A model generated the notes under the pieces. That model was not told where the DNA came from, searched no databases, and saw only the letters and a list, made by a program, of their open reading frames with translations. DNA of 64,000 bases, from positions 434,001 through 498,000 of the forward strand of contig CAJXOG010000001.1 of the NCBI GenBank assembly GCA_913057775.1. The letters run 5' to 3'. A program made the translations under genes and the position numbers. This document shows positions 35,902 to 44,423 of the stretch, in pieces; the first letter of the stretch is position 1, and each line of letters opens with the position of its first letter. The DNA is from an uncultured Fodinibius sp. (lineage in GTDB: Bacteria > Bacteroidota > Rhodothermia > Balneolales > Balneolaceae).

Positions 35902-36756
35902 TTAATCGTGCTTGTAGAACCCTTCTCCGGATTTATCACCGAGCTTGCCGGCATCAACCATCTTAACCAGCAACGGACACGGTCGATATTTGGGATCTTT
36001 AAAACCATCATGAAGGACATTTAAAATATCCAGGCAAACATCCAGACCGATAAAATCAGCCAACCGCAGCGGCCCCATCGGATGAGCCATACCAAGCTTC
36101 ATTACCTGATCTACATCCTCGGGTTCAGCCACGCCTTCATAAACACAATAGATCGCCTCGTTAATCATAGGCATTAACACGCGATTAGATACAAAACCGG
36201 GATAGTCAGCTACTTCAACAGGATTTTTATTTAACAGCTTTGCTGTTTCTTCTATAATCTCAACAACATCTTCATCCGTATCCAAACCACGAACAACCTC
36301 TACAAGCTTCATCACCGGCACAGGATTAAAAAAGTGCATCCCAATAAATCGCTCAGGACGAGAAGTAGTTGCACCTAATTTCGTTATAGATATGGAGGAG
36401 GTGTTGGAAGCCAATATGGCCTCTTCCGGCGCTGCTTTATCCACATCAGTAAACACCTTTTTCTTTAGCTCAAAATTCTCCGGAACAGCCTCTACAACCA
36501 GATCTACATCTTTGACTGCCTTACTCGTAACGGTATGCGTCTCAATATTTTCCAGCGTCTGTACTTTTTGCTCGGCATCGATCTTCTCTTTTTTTACCAT
36601 GCGTTCCAGGTTTTTATCGATGGTCGCAAGCGCCTCGTCAGCCAGCTCTTGATTCATCTCTACCAAATTCACCGGAATGCCGTTCATGGCAAAAACATGG
36701 CTAATGCCGTTTCCCATAGTACCGCCGCCAATAACTGCTACTTTTTTAATATCCAT
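35902..36756 (-). CDS. hbd: 3-hydroxybutyryl-CoA dehydrogenase
   Basis: 284-residue NAD(P)-dependent 3-hydroxyacyl-CoA dehydrogenase, the typical stand-alone length. Rossmann motif G-G-G-T-M-G (10-15), acidic E33 after strand 2, the S-N-T-S-S segment (about 116-120), and the catalytic H-F-F-N-P-V-P-V-M-K-L-V-E-V-V motif (about 140-154). Interconverts 3-hydroxybutyryl-CoA and acetoacetyl-CoA in fatty-acid or storage-polymer metabolism. No thiolase or enoyl-CoA hydratase gene is adjacent. Confidence 0.93.
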   Translation of the reverse strand: MDIKKVAVIGGGTMGNGISHVFAMNGIPVNLVEMNQELADEALATIDKNLERMVKKEKIDAEQKVQTLENIETHTVTSKAVKDVDLVVEAVPENFELKKKVFTDVDKAAPEEAILASNTSSISITKLGATTSRPERFIGMHFFNPVPVMKLVEVVRGLDTDEDVVEIIEETAKLLNKNPVEVADYPGFVSNRVLMPMINEAIYCVYEGVAEPEDVDQVMKLGMAHPMGPLRLADFIGLDVCLDILNVLHDGFKDPKYRPCPLLVKMVDAGKLGDKSGEGFYKHD

Positions 36757-36945
36757 ATCACTAAAAATTTATTGCAATTAGATGTTGATTAATGATGAAA
36801 GAGAGTATCGATTTTCTGAAGCATTTTCAACGATTCACCCAGTAAAATAACGCAACTGTATGGCATCACTATTCTAGTAAACGCACTTTTACATGAATAC
36901 ATCAACTATTGAAACATAACCTTTTTTCGGTTACTCATTAATTAC

Positions 36946-36962
36946 TATGTTTGCTACATTTG
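36946..36962 (+). promoter_or_regulatory. Two Bacteroidota-type -7 elements upstream of the penicillin-acylase gene
   Basis: TATGTTTG (36946-36953) and TACATTTG (36955-36962) each match the Bacteroidota TAnnTTTG consensus exactly, 30-46 bases before ATG 36992. No clear -33 TTG box stands at the right distance, so this is a candidate only. Confidence 0.4.
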
Positions 36963-36991
36963 CGTTCTATCATCAATTTTCAAGCTGACTT

Positions 36992-39433
36992 ATGAACAAA
37001 TTTTTACGCATTGCCCTTTTTGTACTCATCTTGATTGTCGGAATCGGTAGCCTGGCCGTCTACTGGACGTTCTATCGTCCGCTTCCCGATTATCAATCCA
37101 CCCAAACGCACGATACCATTCAGCAACAGATTGATATTCACTGGGATACTCATGGTGTTCCGCATATTTATGCTGATAATAAGCATGATTTATATTACGC
37201 TCTCGGATACGCCCACGCCCAGGATCGTCTCTGGCAGATGACCTTGAGCCAGATGGCAGCCGAAGGTCGATTTGCCGAATTTCTGGGAAAAGACCTGCTT
37301 CCCTACGATAAACTACAACGTACCCTTGGCTTTTGGGATATAGCGCAACAGATTGCCCCTACTCTCTCCGACTCAAGCCAAAATTTACTTCGGGCTTATT
37401 CAGCCGGCGTGAACTCCTATGTCAAAAAGAATCCCAAAAGTCTGCCTATACAGTTTACGCTAGCCGATATGGAACCCATTCCATGGACACCAACGCATTC
37501 TATCGCGCTGTCACGGATGATGGCCTGGGAGCTAAACTTGGCCTGGAAATCGGAATTAAACTACGCATATTTTGCTAATATTCTTTCAGAGGATAAATTT
37601 TCTCAACTGTTGCCCGATAACAGGTTTCTTTCATCAAATTCAAAAACCGATTCCAGCTGGGCACAAACGCTGATGCCGCTGGTCGAAAAAAATGAAACTC
37701 TTAATAAAATCATGGGCCAGCAGGGCTCGCACGTGGGCAGCAACGCATGGGCGGTCAATGCTGAAAAATCATCCTCCGGCGCACCCCTGTTGGCAGGTGA
37801 CCCCCATCTCGGGTTAAATATGCCCGGTAAATGGTACGAAGCGCATTTTAACGTCAATGGAAGAAATCTTTCAGGCGCTACCCTTGCCGGTGCGCCCATC
37901 GTTATTTTAGGTCAAAATGATCATCTTGCCTGGTCACTGACCAACATCATGCTCGACGACACCGATTTTTTTGTGGAAGCGGTAAACCCCGAAAATTCCA
38001 ACGAATATGTCATTGATTCGCTGGCAAATGAAGCGATTTATGATGAGTTCAAAATCCAAAAAGAGGTTATAAAGATTAAAGGAGCAGATGATACGCTCTT
38101 CACCCGTAAAGTTACCAATCACGGACCTGTGATCTCTGATGTATATCCCGAGCAGGAGTACACCAAAAACCGCGTTATATCTATGCAGTGGACCGGCTAC
38201 GAGGTAACCAATGAGATAGAAGCACTGTTAACCATGAACTGGGCACAATCTTTTGAGGAGTTTCAAAAAGGAGCCTATAACTTTAAGGTGCCGGGCCAAA
38301 ATTTTATCTATGCAGATAAAGCAGGCAACATCGCCCAACTGTCGATGGCAAATATTCCCATTCGGGATGAGAATCCGGTTTTACTGCGTCAAGGCTGGAA
38401 TAATGAACACGACTGGCAGGGTTATGTGCCTAATGAGCAGCTGCCAGCGATCATTAATCCCGAGCGCGGATGGGTGGCCAATGCCAACACTGCTCCTGTC
38501 GGCAACAATTATCCCTACTATATTTCGGTGTATTGGGAACCGGGTTCCCGCATCAACCGAATCGAACAATACTTGACGGAAAATAAACAGCTGTCCCCAC
38601 AACTGTTCCAGCAGATGCAAAACGATACCTATTCCAAATTCTCGCGCGATCTTTCAAAGCTTATTCTTCCGGTATTAAAAAACAACGGTCAACAAAAGTT
38701 TGAGCCCGCCATTTCGTACCTGGAAAACTGGGATTTTAGTTATGGTAAGTCAGAAACGGCCGCCTCTATTATGGATGTCTTTTTACTTCATCTTGCAAAA
38801 AACACTTTTATTGATGAAATGGGAGAAACGGGTTATCAGAACTTTGTGCGATTCTCTTCGATGCCCATCCGCACGCTCAGCCGCTTTCTACGAAACGGGA
38901 GCACCTTTTTTGATGATATAAGTACCGAAGATACAACCGAAACCCGGAACGGCATGATCAGGAAAAGTATGAGAGAGACAATCAATTTTCTGCAGCAAAA
39001 CTATGGCGACGAGCCGTTTGAGTGGCGATGGGAGCAGTTACACACCATCACGTTTAAGCCTCAGCTATTTGGAGAAGCCGCAGAAGATCCCAACGCCCCA
39101 CAAGCATTAAAACTGATCGTCAATAACTTACTCAATAATGGTCCACACCCCGTAAGCGGACATGACATGAGCGTCAATAACGGAGAATACAGCTGGAATG
39201 ATCCATATGAAATGGTACTGGGACCTTCAATCCGACGTATTATTGATTTTTCTGATCTAAGCAAAACCTGGTCCATAAATCCCACCGGTCAATCAGGGAA
39301 TCCCCTTTCACAATATTATGGAGACCAAACCGAGAGCTGGCTCAACGGTCAATATAAATTCTTATACCAGGACAGTACTTTTTTTGATGAAAATCAGTTT
39401 AAGACTATGACCTTCATACCTGAGGACAAATGA
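36992..39433 (+). CDS. Penicillin acylase family Ntn-hydrolase (exported)
   Basis: 813 residues with an N-terminal membrane or signal segment (about 5-27). The A-subunit carries G-V-P-H-I-Y-A and Y-A-L-G-Y-A-H-A-Q-D-R-L-W-Q-M (about 55-90). The G-S-N-A-W-A-V motif at about 249-255 supplies the nucleophile, S250, exposed by autoproteolysis in this family. The L-L-A-G-D-P-H-L-G motif follows. Members cleave amide bonds of beta-lactams or acyl-homoserine lactones; either substrate class is possible here. Periplasmic. No SD. Confidence 0.9.
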   Translation: MNKFLRIALFVLILIVGIGSLAVYWTFYRPLPDYQSTQTHDTIQQQIDIHWDTHGVPHIYADNKHDLYYALGYAHAQDRLWQMTLSQMAAEGRFAEFLGKDLLPYDKLQRTLGFWDIAQQIAPTLSDSSQNLLRAYSAGVNSYVKKNPKSLPIQFTLADMEPIPWTPTHSIALSRMMAWELNLAWKSELNYAYFANILSEDKFSQLLPDNRFLSSNSKTDSSWAQTLMPLVEKNETLNKIMGQQGSHVGSNAWAVNAEKSSSGAPLLAGDPHLGLNMPGKWYEAHFNVNGRNLSGATLAGAPIVILGQNDHLAWSLTNIMLDDTDFFVEAVNPENSNEYVIDSLANEAIYDEFKIQKEVIKIKGADDTLFTRKVTNHGPVISDVYPEQEYTKNRVISMQWTGYEVTNEIEALLTMNWAQSFEEFQKGAYNFKVPGQNFIYADKAGNIAQLSMANIPIRDENPVLLRQGWNNEHDWQGYVPNEQLPAIINPERGWVANANTAPVGNNYPYYISVYWEPGSRINRIEQYLTENKQLSPQLFQQMQNDTYSKFSRDLSKLILPVLKNNGQQKFEPAISYLENWDFSYGKSETAASIMDVFLLHLAKNTFIDEMGETGYQNFVRFSSMPIRTLSRFLRNGSTFFDDISTEDTTETRNGMIRKSMRETINFLQQNYGDEPFEWRWEQLHTITFKPQLFGEAAEDPNAPQALKLIVNNLLNNGPHPVSGHDMSVNNGEYSWNDPYEMVLGPSIRRIIDFSDLSKTWSINPTGQSGNPLSQYYGDQTESWLNGQYKFLYQDSTFFDENQFKTMTFIPEDK

Positions 39434-39532
39434 TTTCTAATCAAATAGGTTTTTCTCTGATGTTGATTCCGCAACGGCATTCATCTATGTTATCATCAAT
39501 CTAGGATCGGCATATATTATTTTTGAAAATCC

Positions 39533-42502
39533 ATGGCTAAACAATTGAAGATCTCTACTAAAAACATATTACTGCTGGTTATAAGCAGTACGGTTTTACT
39601 TTTCTCAACCCAATCATGCTCTGCATCCCAAAAAACGACTGCAACCTCACCGCCGGTTGGGAGTATTAAGCAAGAAAGTGTACTGAATAATATTACTAAA
39701 CACAGGCTGAATACAGAAGAAAGCCAAACGGCTGACCTGAATAAAAAGGTAGCGGATCCCATAACTGTTGATTCATTGCTTGCGGAGATGTCGCTTAAAG
39801 AAAAAATCGGGCAGCTGTTTTTTATTCGCACTTATGGAGATTATAAAAGCAACGACAGTCAGTCTTATCAACAATTGCTACGCCACATCCAAGAGTACAA
39901 AATTGGCGGACTCGTGTTCTTCAACGGCACCGTTTACGGACAGGCCGTTTTAACCAATAAACTCCAGCGCGCCTCAAAAATTCCGCTGTGGATCACCCAG
40001 GATATGGAATATGGCGCTGCCATGCGGATAGAAGGTGCAACGCGATTTGTACATGCCATGGGGGTAGCAGCAACCCAAAATCCCGACTATGCTTACTGGA
40101 TGGGGAAAATAACGGCACAAGAAGCTAAGGCACTTGGGGTAAACCAGATTTTTGCCCCAGTTATGGATGTAAATAACAATCCAATGAATCCGGTAATTAA
40201 TGTACGTTCATTTTCGAGCGATCCCGCTACCGTCTCGGAATATGGAAATAAATTTATCGAAGGCGTACAATCTGAAGAAGTGATCCCAACAGCTAAACAT
40301 TTCCCTGGTCACGGCGATACGGATATCGATTCTCATCTGTCATTACCTGTAATCAAGTACGATTATACCCGCCTTGATAGTCTCGAACTGGTGCCTTTTC
40401 GTTCGGCCATTGATAATGGAGTCAATAGTATAATGAGTGCCCATATCTCATTCCCAAAAATTAGTTCCGACTCTGCATTACCTGCTACAATGGACGCCAA
40501 CATACTAAATCGAATACTCAGAGATACCCTAAATTTTGAAGGAGTAGTTGTAAGTGATGGGTTGGATATGCGTGGGATCTCTTCCCATTTCTCCCCGGGC
40601 GAAGCCGTTGTGAAAGCCTTGAAAGCAGGCGTCGACCTCATGTTGCTGAGTCCAGACGAATTAACAGCTCTTCACGAAATTGAACAAGCTGTCAATTCGG
40701 GTAAAATCTCAGTAAAACGCATTGACAGTTCTGTTCGTAAGCTCTTGAAATGGAAAAAGCAGAAAGGACTCTTTGAAGACAGGGAAATAAATATTGATTC
40801 CTTAAGCGCTAATATTAACACTCGAAACAACCAGTTAATTGCTGAAGAAATCAGCAGAAAATCACTGACACTGCTTAAAAATAACGGTGATATTTTACCT
40901 ATCCGGGCATCGGAATATCCTAAAGTAATGGTTGTATCGGTATCTGATGGTAAGAGTGGATATACCGGCTCTTCTTTTGTCTCACAGCTCAGGGATTATC
41001 ATCCCGATGTTAGCAATTACCTTTTGGATCAACGTACAAGTAAAGAAGACAAGCAGGAGATGATCGAAGAAGCCCAAAAAGCAGACCTCATCATCATTGG
41101 CTCATTTATTTATGTCAAATCTGGGCAAAAAGTCCAGCTCAACAATGAGCAGCTGCCATTTCTAAAGAAATTAATTCGCAACGAACCCTCCGTTTTAGCC
41201 GCTTTTGGAAATCCTTATGTGGTTCAGGATTTGCCGAATACGGATGTACAGCTTTTGGCTTGGTCGGCCAATGGTAATCAAGTAAAAAGTGCGGTGCCCG
41301 CGCTGTTTGGCGGATCGGAAATTAGCGGGCGGCTCCCCATCAGCATTCCGGGCATGTATTCCATCAATCATGGATTATATTTGCCACAAACGGCTGTGCG
41401 TTACGACGAACCTGAAGTATCGGGTTTGTCACGTGATTCACTTCGCAATATCGATAACATCATGAACGATGCAATATTTGATTCCACCTTTCCCGGTGGG
41501 GTAGTCACCGTCGTTAAAGACGGCAACATTGCCTACCAAGAGGGATTTGGATACGAAACATACGAAAAGCTTAACCCGATAAAAGAAGATGCAGTTTATG
41601 ACTTGGCTTCACTCACAAAAGTAACAGCTACTACGGCTGCAGTGATGAAGCTGGTGGAAGAAGAAAAAATCAGTCTTAAAGATAAGATTGGGAAATATAT
41701 TCCTGAATTTTCTGAGGGTAAAAAAAAGAATATCACCATAGAAAATTTTCTGTTGCATAATTCGGGGCTCCCTCCTTTTAGGGTCTATGTTGATTCCCTG
41801 AAGTCAGAAAAAGAAATCATCGAGGCTATAAAGAATGAACCGTTGACTTATGAAACCGGAACCGATTATCGATACAGCGATCTCGGGTTTATACTGCTTG
41901 GAGAAATTATTGAACAAGTTACCGACCGGTCGCTTGATCAATATCTCAGAGAAACATTTTATTATCCTCTGGGTATGTCTTCCACTTTTTTCAATCCAAA
42001 AAAAATAGGTGAATACTTTATCGACCGTATCCCTCCTACCGAAATAGACACGGTTTTTCGGGATACTACGGTCCATGCAGAAGTGCATGATGAACGATCC
42101 TATTTCTTAAATGGTGTTGCCGGTCATGCAGGATTATTTTCGAGCGGCAGAGATCTGGCTATCTTTTGCCAGATGCTACTGAATGATGGATGGTATGCCG
42201 GTCGCCGCTATCTGGAACCCTCAACAATACAGAAGTTTACCAAGCAACAAGGCAAGCATAGCAACCGAGGCTACGGATTTGACCGCAAAAGCGGAGAAAA
42301 TAGTACGGCTGGATCTATGACCAGTAAAAAAACGTTTGGACACCTTGGTTTTACCGGTACCAGCTACTGGATTGATCCTGAGCGCGATCTGGCAATTATC
42401 ATTCTAACAAACCGAACGTATCCGTACCGATCATACGGTAAAAACATCAGCAACATACGAGCAGAAGTAGCGGATGCGGTTGTTTCATCAATTATTGAAT
42501 AA
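39533..42502 (+). CDS. Fusion: NagZ-like beta-N-acetylglucosaminidase (GH3) + serine beta-lactamase-like hydrolase
   Basis: 989 residues. Lipoprotein-like N-terminus ending S-T-Q-S-C. The GH3 N-domain (about 65-390) carries the NagZ-type K-H-F-P-G-H-G-D-T (about 255) and the nucleophile region V-S-D-G-L-D-M-R-G. A GH3 C-domain (about 430-610) follows. The C-terminal class C beta-lactamase-like domain (about 620-985) has S-L-T-K (S693, K696), Y-S-D in place of Y-A-N, and H-L-G. Probably a peptidoglycan-recycling enzyme pairing glucosaminidase with an esterase, amidase or carboxypeptidase. The TAA and the next ATG overlap by one base. Confidence 0.92.
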   Translation: MAKQLKISTKNILLLVISSTVLLFSTQSCSASQKTTATSPPVGSIKQESVLNNITKHRLNTEESQTADLNKKVADPITVDSLLAEMSLKEKIGQLFFIRTYGDYKSNDSQSYQQLLRHIQEYKIGGLVFFNGTVYGQAVLTNKLQRASKIPLWITQDMEYGAAMRIEGATRFVHAMGVAATQNPDYAYWMGKITAQEAKALGVNQIFAPVMDVNNNPMNPVINVRSFSSDPATVSEYGNKFIEGVQSEEVIPTAKHFPGHGDTDIDSHLSLPVIKYDYTRLDSLELVPFRSAIDNGVNSIMSAHISFPKISSDSALPATMDANILNRILRDTLNFEGVVVSDGLDMRGISSHFSPGEAVVKALKAGVDLMLLSPDELTALHEIEQAVNSGKISVKRIDSSVRKLLKWKKQKGLFEDREINIDSLSANINTRNNQLIAEEISRKSLTLLKNNGDILPIRASEYPKVMVVSVSDGKSGYTGSSFVSQLRDYHPDVSNYLLDQRTSKEDKQEMIEEAQKADLIIIGSFIYVKSGQKVQLNNEQLPFLKKLIRNEPSVLAAFGNPYVVQDLPNTDVQLLAWSANGNQVKSAVPALFGGSEISGRLPISIPGMYSINHGLYLPQTAVRYDEPEVSGLSRDSLRNIDNIMNDAIFDSTFPGGVVTVVKDGNIAYQEGFGYETYEKLNPIKEDAVYDLASLTKVTATTAAVMKLVEEEKISLKDKIGKYIPEFSEGKKKNITIENFLLHNSGLPPFRVYVDSLKSEKEIIEAIKNEPLTYETGTDYRYSDLGFILLGEIIEQVTDRSLDQYLRETFYYPLGMSSTFFNPKKIGEYFIDRIPPTEIDTVFRDTTVHAEVHDERSYFLNGVAGHAGLFSSGRDLAIFCQMLLNDGWYAGRRYLEPSTIQKFTKQQGKHSNRGYGFDRKSGENSTAGSMTSKKTFGHLGFTGTSYWIDPERDLAIIILTNRTYPYRSYGKNISNIRAEVADAVVSSIIE

Positions 42503-43209
42503 TGGATATTAACGACCTTTACGATCACAATTATGTACCCTATTCCAAAAAGGCTACGGCAGCTGTTGTTCGCAGTAAAAGCGGAAAATGGTTTCCCGGT
42601 GTACGTATCGAAAACATTTCTTATCCACTAAGTATCAGCGCCACCCAAAATGCCCTTTTTTACTGCCTTAGCGAGGGGCATAAACCCGTCGAACTTTTTA
42701 CGAATGAAATAAATATGTCAATGATACCAAGCTGGGAAAAAGAATTTGGATTTACGGCCAATTCCCTTGACAGCAATGAACTGCAAAATATCACCTTTGA
42801 AAACCCAGTTTTGGATTCTAATATCAACAAAATGAAACAGCTTAAACAACTGTTGGATATGGCTGTTGTCGGGGAATCGGATTTCCCGGTTTCTGCGATA
42901 GTAGAAACAGAACAGGGATATTTTACCGGGGTGAATATTGAATGTACTTCGTGGAATATGGGACTTTGTGCCGAACGTGTTGCCATTGCAAAAGCCCTTA
43001 CTTTTGGTAGTCAGAAATTAATTAGCCTTGAAATACACACCCGCAAAGGAGAATTCAGCAGTCCATGTGGTGCCTGTCGACAGGTTATAATTGAACACCT
43101 GCCAAAGAAACAAATTCACTTGCATCATGCTGATGATTCCGAATCTATTCACTTTAGCGAAGATCTCCTACCCCACAGTTTTAGTTCTTCATCACTTTCA
43201 AATAGATAA
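42502..43209 (+). CDS. Two-domain cytidine deaminase with dead N-terminal copy
   Basis: 235 residues, between the one-domain (about 130) and E. coli-type (about 290) enzymes. The N-terminal copy (about 8-70) keeps Y-V-P-Y-S and E-N-I-S-Y but reads I-S-A-T-Q-N where active enzymes have I-C-A-E-R, so zinc Cys and catalytic Glu are lost. It also has no P-C-G-A-C. The C-terminal copy (about 125-215) has C-A-E at 156-158 and P-C-G-A-C at 188-192, the full zinc site, but lacks the P-Y-S segment. The copies may complete one another. This is the reverse of E. coli Cdd, where the N-copy is catalytic. Translationally coupled to the upstream fusion gene. Confidence 0.8.
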   Translation: MDINDLYDHNYVPYSKKATAAVVRSKSGKWFPGVRIENISYPLSISATQNALFYCLSEGHKPVELFTNEINMSMIPSWEKEFGFTANSLDSNELQNITFENPVLDSNINKMKQLKQLLDMAVVGESDFPVSAIVETEQGYFTGVNIECTSWNMGLCAERVAIAKALTFGSQKLISLEIHTRKGEFSSPCGACRQVIIEHLPKKQIHLHHADDSESIHFSEDLLPHSFSSSSLSNR

Positions 43210-43225
43210 TTCACTCAATTTTTGT

Positions 43226-43894
43226 ATGAAATACATTGCAGCACTCGATTATGATCATTTAGATAACGGGGTATTTCTAACCAGTCTGGCCCGTTCACTT
43301 TCCCAACAACAAGGCAACTCTGACCTTCGTCCCATCATCATTCATTCCGACAGCGAATACACTGAACGCATTATCCAGACCGGTGTAATGCGGGATGAAG
43401 CTACCGTGCGCAGCATCAAAGATCTCAACAATCGGCTGGTTGCCCTTTTTGCCGATGAAGGCGTATCTGCAATAGGGCTTAATCCCTACCAGCGCAACCT
43501 GATGACCAAGCAAAACGGGACGTTAACCCTCGATCATTCATTTTTAGACACACTACCCAGCCAGTCGGTATTACTGCTCTCCACGCTGGTCCAAAACGCT
43601 GATGAAGATAAAATAGAACCATTACCTCTACCACGTCTTGCTACCTTTTTGTTCGAAGAGTTACAGGCTGATGAGCTATTTCTTTTTTCCAAATCCGACG
43701 AATCGGAAATATTTACGAACGACAAATCCGAAAGCGATCTAAGTTGGGATACGATGGATCCAAAATTCAGAGAAAATCAAATTCCGGATGAGTTCAACGA
43801 TTTTAGTCATCCCGTAAGACTTGCAACTGCCCGAGACTTTAATCAATTACCAGATTTAGGACAGACTACTGCCATCAATAGCAGCAAAAATTGA
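43226..43894 (+). CDS. Degenerate amino-acid-kinase-fold protein (tentative)
   Basis: 222 residues from ATG 43226; upstream in-frame codons overlap the deaminase gene and were rejected. Several stretches follow amino-acid-kinase (acetylglutamate-kinase-like) order: P-I-I-I-H-S-D-S-E-Y-T where kinases have P-V-L-V-H-G-G-G, then L-N-x-x-L-V-A-L-F-A-D-E-G-V-S-A-I-G-L, then R-L-A-T-F-L-F-E-E-L-Q-A-D-E-L-F-L-F-S-K where kinases have A-L-A-x-x-L-x-A-D-x-L-I-L-L-T-D. The N-terminal Lys-Gly-Gly loop and the glycines of H-G-G-G are missing, so catalysis is unlikely. A polar tail of about 60 residues follows. Lies 16 bases after the deaminase gene and is probably co-transcribed. Confidence 0.6.
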   Translation: MKYIAALDYDHLDNGVFLTSLARSLSQQQGNSDLRPIIIHSDSEYTERIIQTGVMRDEATVRSIKDLNNRLVALFADEGVSAIGLNPYQRNLMTKQNGTLTLDHSFLDTLPSQSVLLLSTLVQNADEDKIEPLPLPRLATFLFEELQADELFLFSKSDESEIFTNDKSESDLSWDTMDPKFRENQIPDEFNDFSHPVRLATARDFNQLPDLGQTTAINSSKN

Positions 43895-43935
43895 CATATT
43901 CCCCGAAAATCGATTTTAAATCACCATATTTTTGT

Positions 43936-43970
43936 AAAAAGTCCATTTAATGAATTAAAATGGGCTTTTT
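43936..43970 (+). terminator. Terminator after the NagZ-fusion/deaminase/kinase-like gene group
   Basis: Hairpin with arms AAAAGTCCATTT and AAATGGGCTTTT (12 bp with one G-T pair), 7-8-base loop, and a T-rich 3' side. Confidence 0.8.
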
Positions 43971-43973
43971 TAC

Positions 43974-44004
43974 TTGACACAACAGTTCCATATACATAGA
44001 TTCG
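43974..44004 (+). promoter_or_regulatory. Candidate promoter of the mini-histone gene
   Basis: TTGACA (43974-43979), 17-base spacer, then TAGATTCG (43997-44004), one mismatch from the Bacteroidota -7 box TAnnTTTG. It sits just after the preceding terminator and about 75 bases before ATG 44081. Confidence 0.55.
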
Positions 44005-44080
44005 ACCATTCGATGTATAAAAGAATTCACATCGGGTAAATTTTTTTTAATTATAAACACTAATCAAACGGAGTCATATA

Positions 44081-44272
44081 ATGAGCCGATTCGATGAAAT
44101 GAGTGATATGTTAGACCAATTGGAACCTGACATTAATAAGTTCTACAACAAAGGGAATAAAGCTGCAGGCACGCGCGCTCGTAAAACTCTTCAAGCTATG
44201 AAGAAAAAGGCGCAAGAAATTCGAATGGAAATTCAAGAGTGGAAAAACACTGGAAAGGTTGACGAAATCTAA
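44081..44272 (+). CDS. Histone H1-like (Hc1-type) nucleoid protein
   Basis: 63 residues, helical and Lys/Arg-rich. N-K-G-N-K-A-A-G-T-R-A-R-K-T-L-Q is the signature of the short histone H1-like Hc1 family of Bacteroidota, where residues around G-T-R-x-R-K are nearly invariant. Thought to bind and compact DNA. It has a recognisable SD (CGGAG, 44069-44073) 7 bases before the ATG, a consensus-like promoter and its own terminator, all consistent with strong, independent expression. Confidence 0.88.
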   Translation: MSRFDEMSDMLDQLEPDINKFYNKGNKAAGTRARKTLQAMKKKAQEIRMEIQEWKNTGKVDEI

Positions 44273-44302
44273 TTTCGTTTATCCACTTGCCAAATTTTTT
44301 TT

Positions 44303-44329
44303 AAGGCCGCTTTTCAGCGGCCTTTTTAT
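44303..44329 (+). terminator. Terminator of the mini-histone gene
   Basis: 9-bp perfect GC-rich stem (44303-44311 with 44316-44324), TTTC loop, followed by T residues. The T8 run before it lets it also work in reverse. Confidence 0.88.
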
Positions 44330-44364
44330 TTGCTGCGGATACTATTGAATAGATTTTTTTGCAT

Positions 44365-44395
44365 AAAAAATGCCGCAATAATTTACCCTGCGGCA
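44365..44395 (-). terminator. Terminator of the STAS gene
   Basis: On the minus strand a 7-bp stem TGCCGCA/TGCGGCA (44395-44389 with 44377-44371) with an 11-base loop is followed by a run of six T. It lies 29 bases after the STAS stop codon. Confidence 0.78.
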
Positions 44396-44423
44396 CCTGA
44401 AAAGGCGAAATATTCTATCAATT

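Noticed and set aside
39518-39525. TATTTTTG as a -7 promoter box
   Set aside because: Only 7 bases before the ATG and no -33 element; leader would be too short.
43091-43225. Upstream extension of the kinase-like gene
   Set aside because: Overlaps the end of the deaminase gene by 119 bases and its residues do not resemble the family; ATG 43226 fits better.
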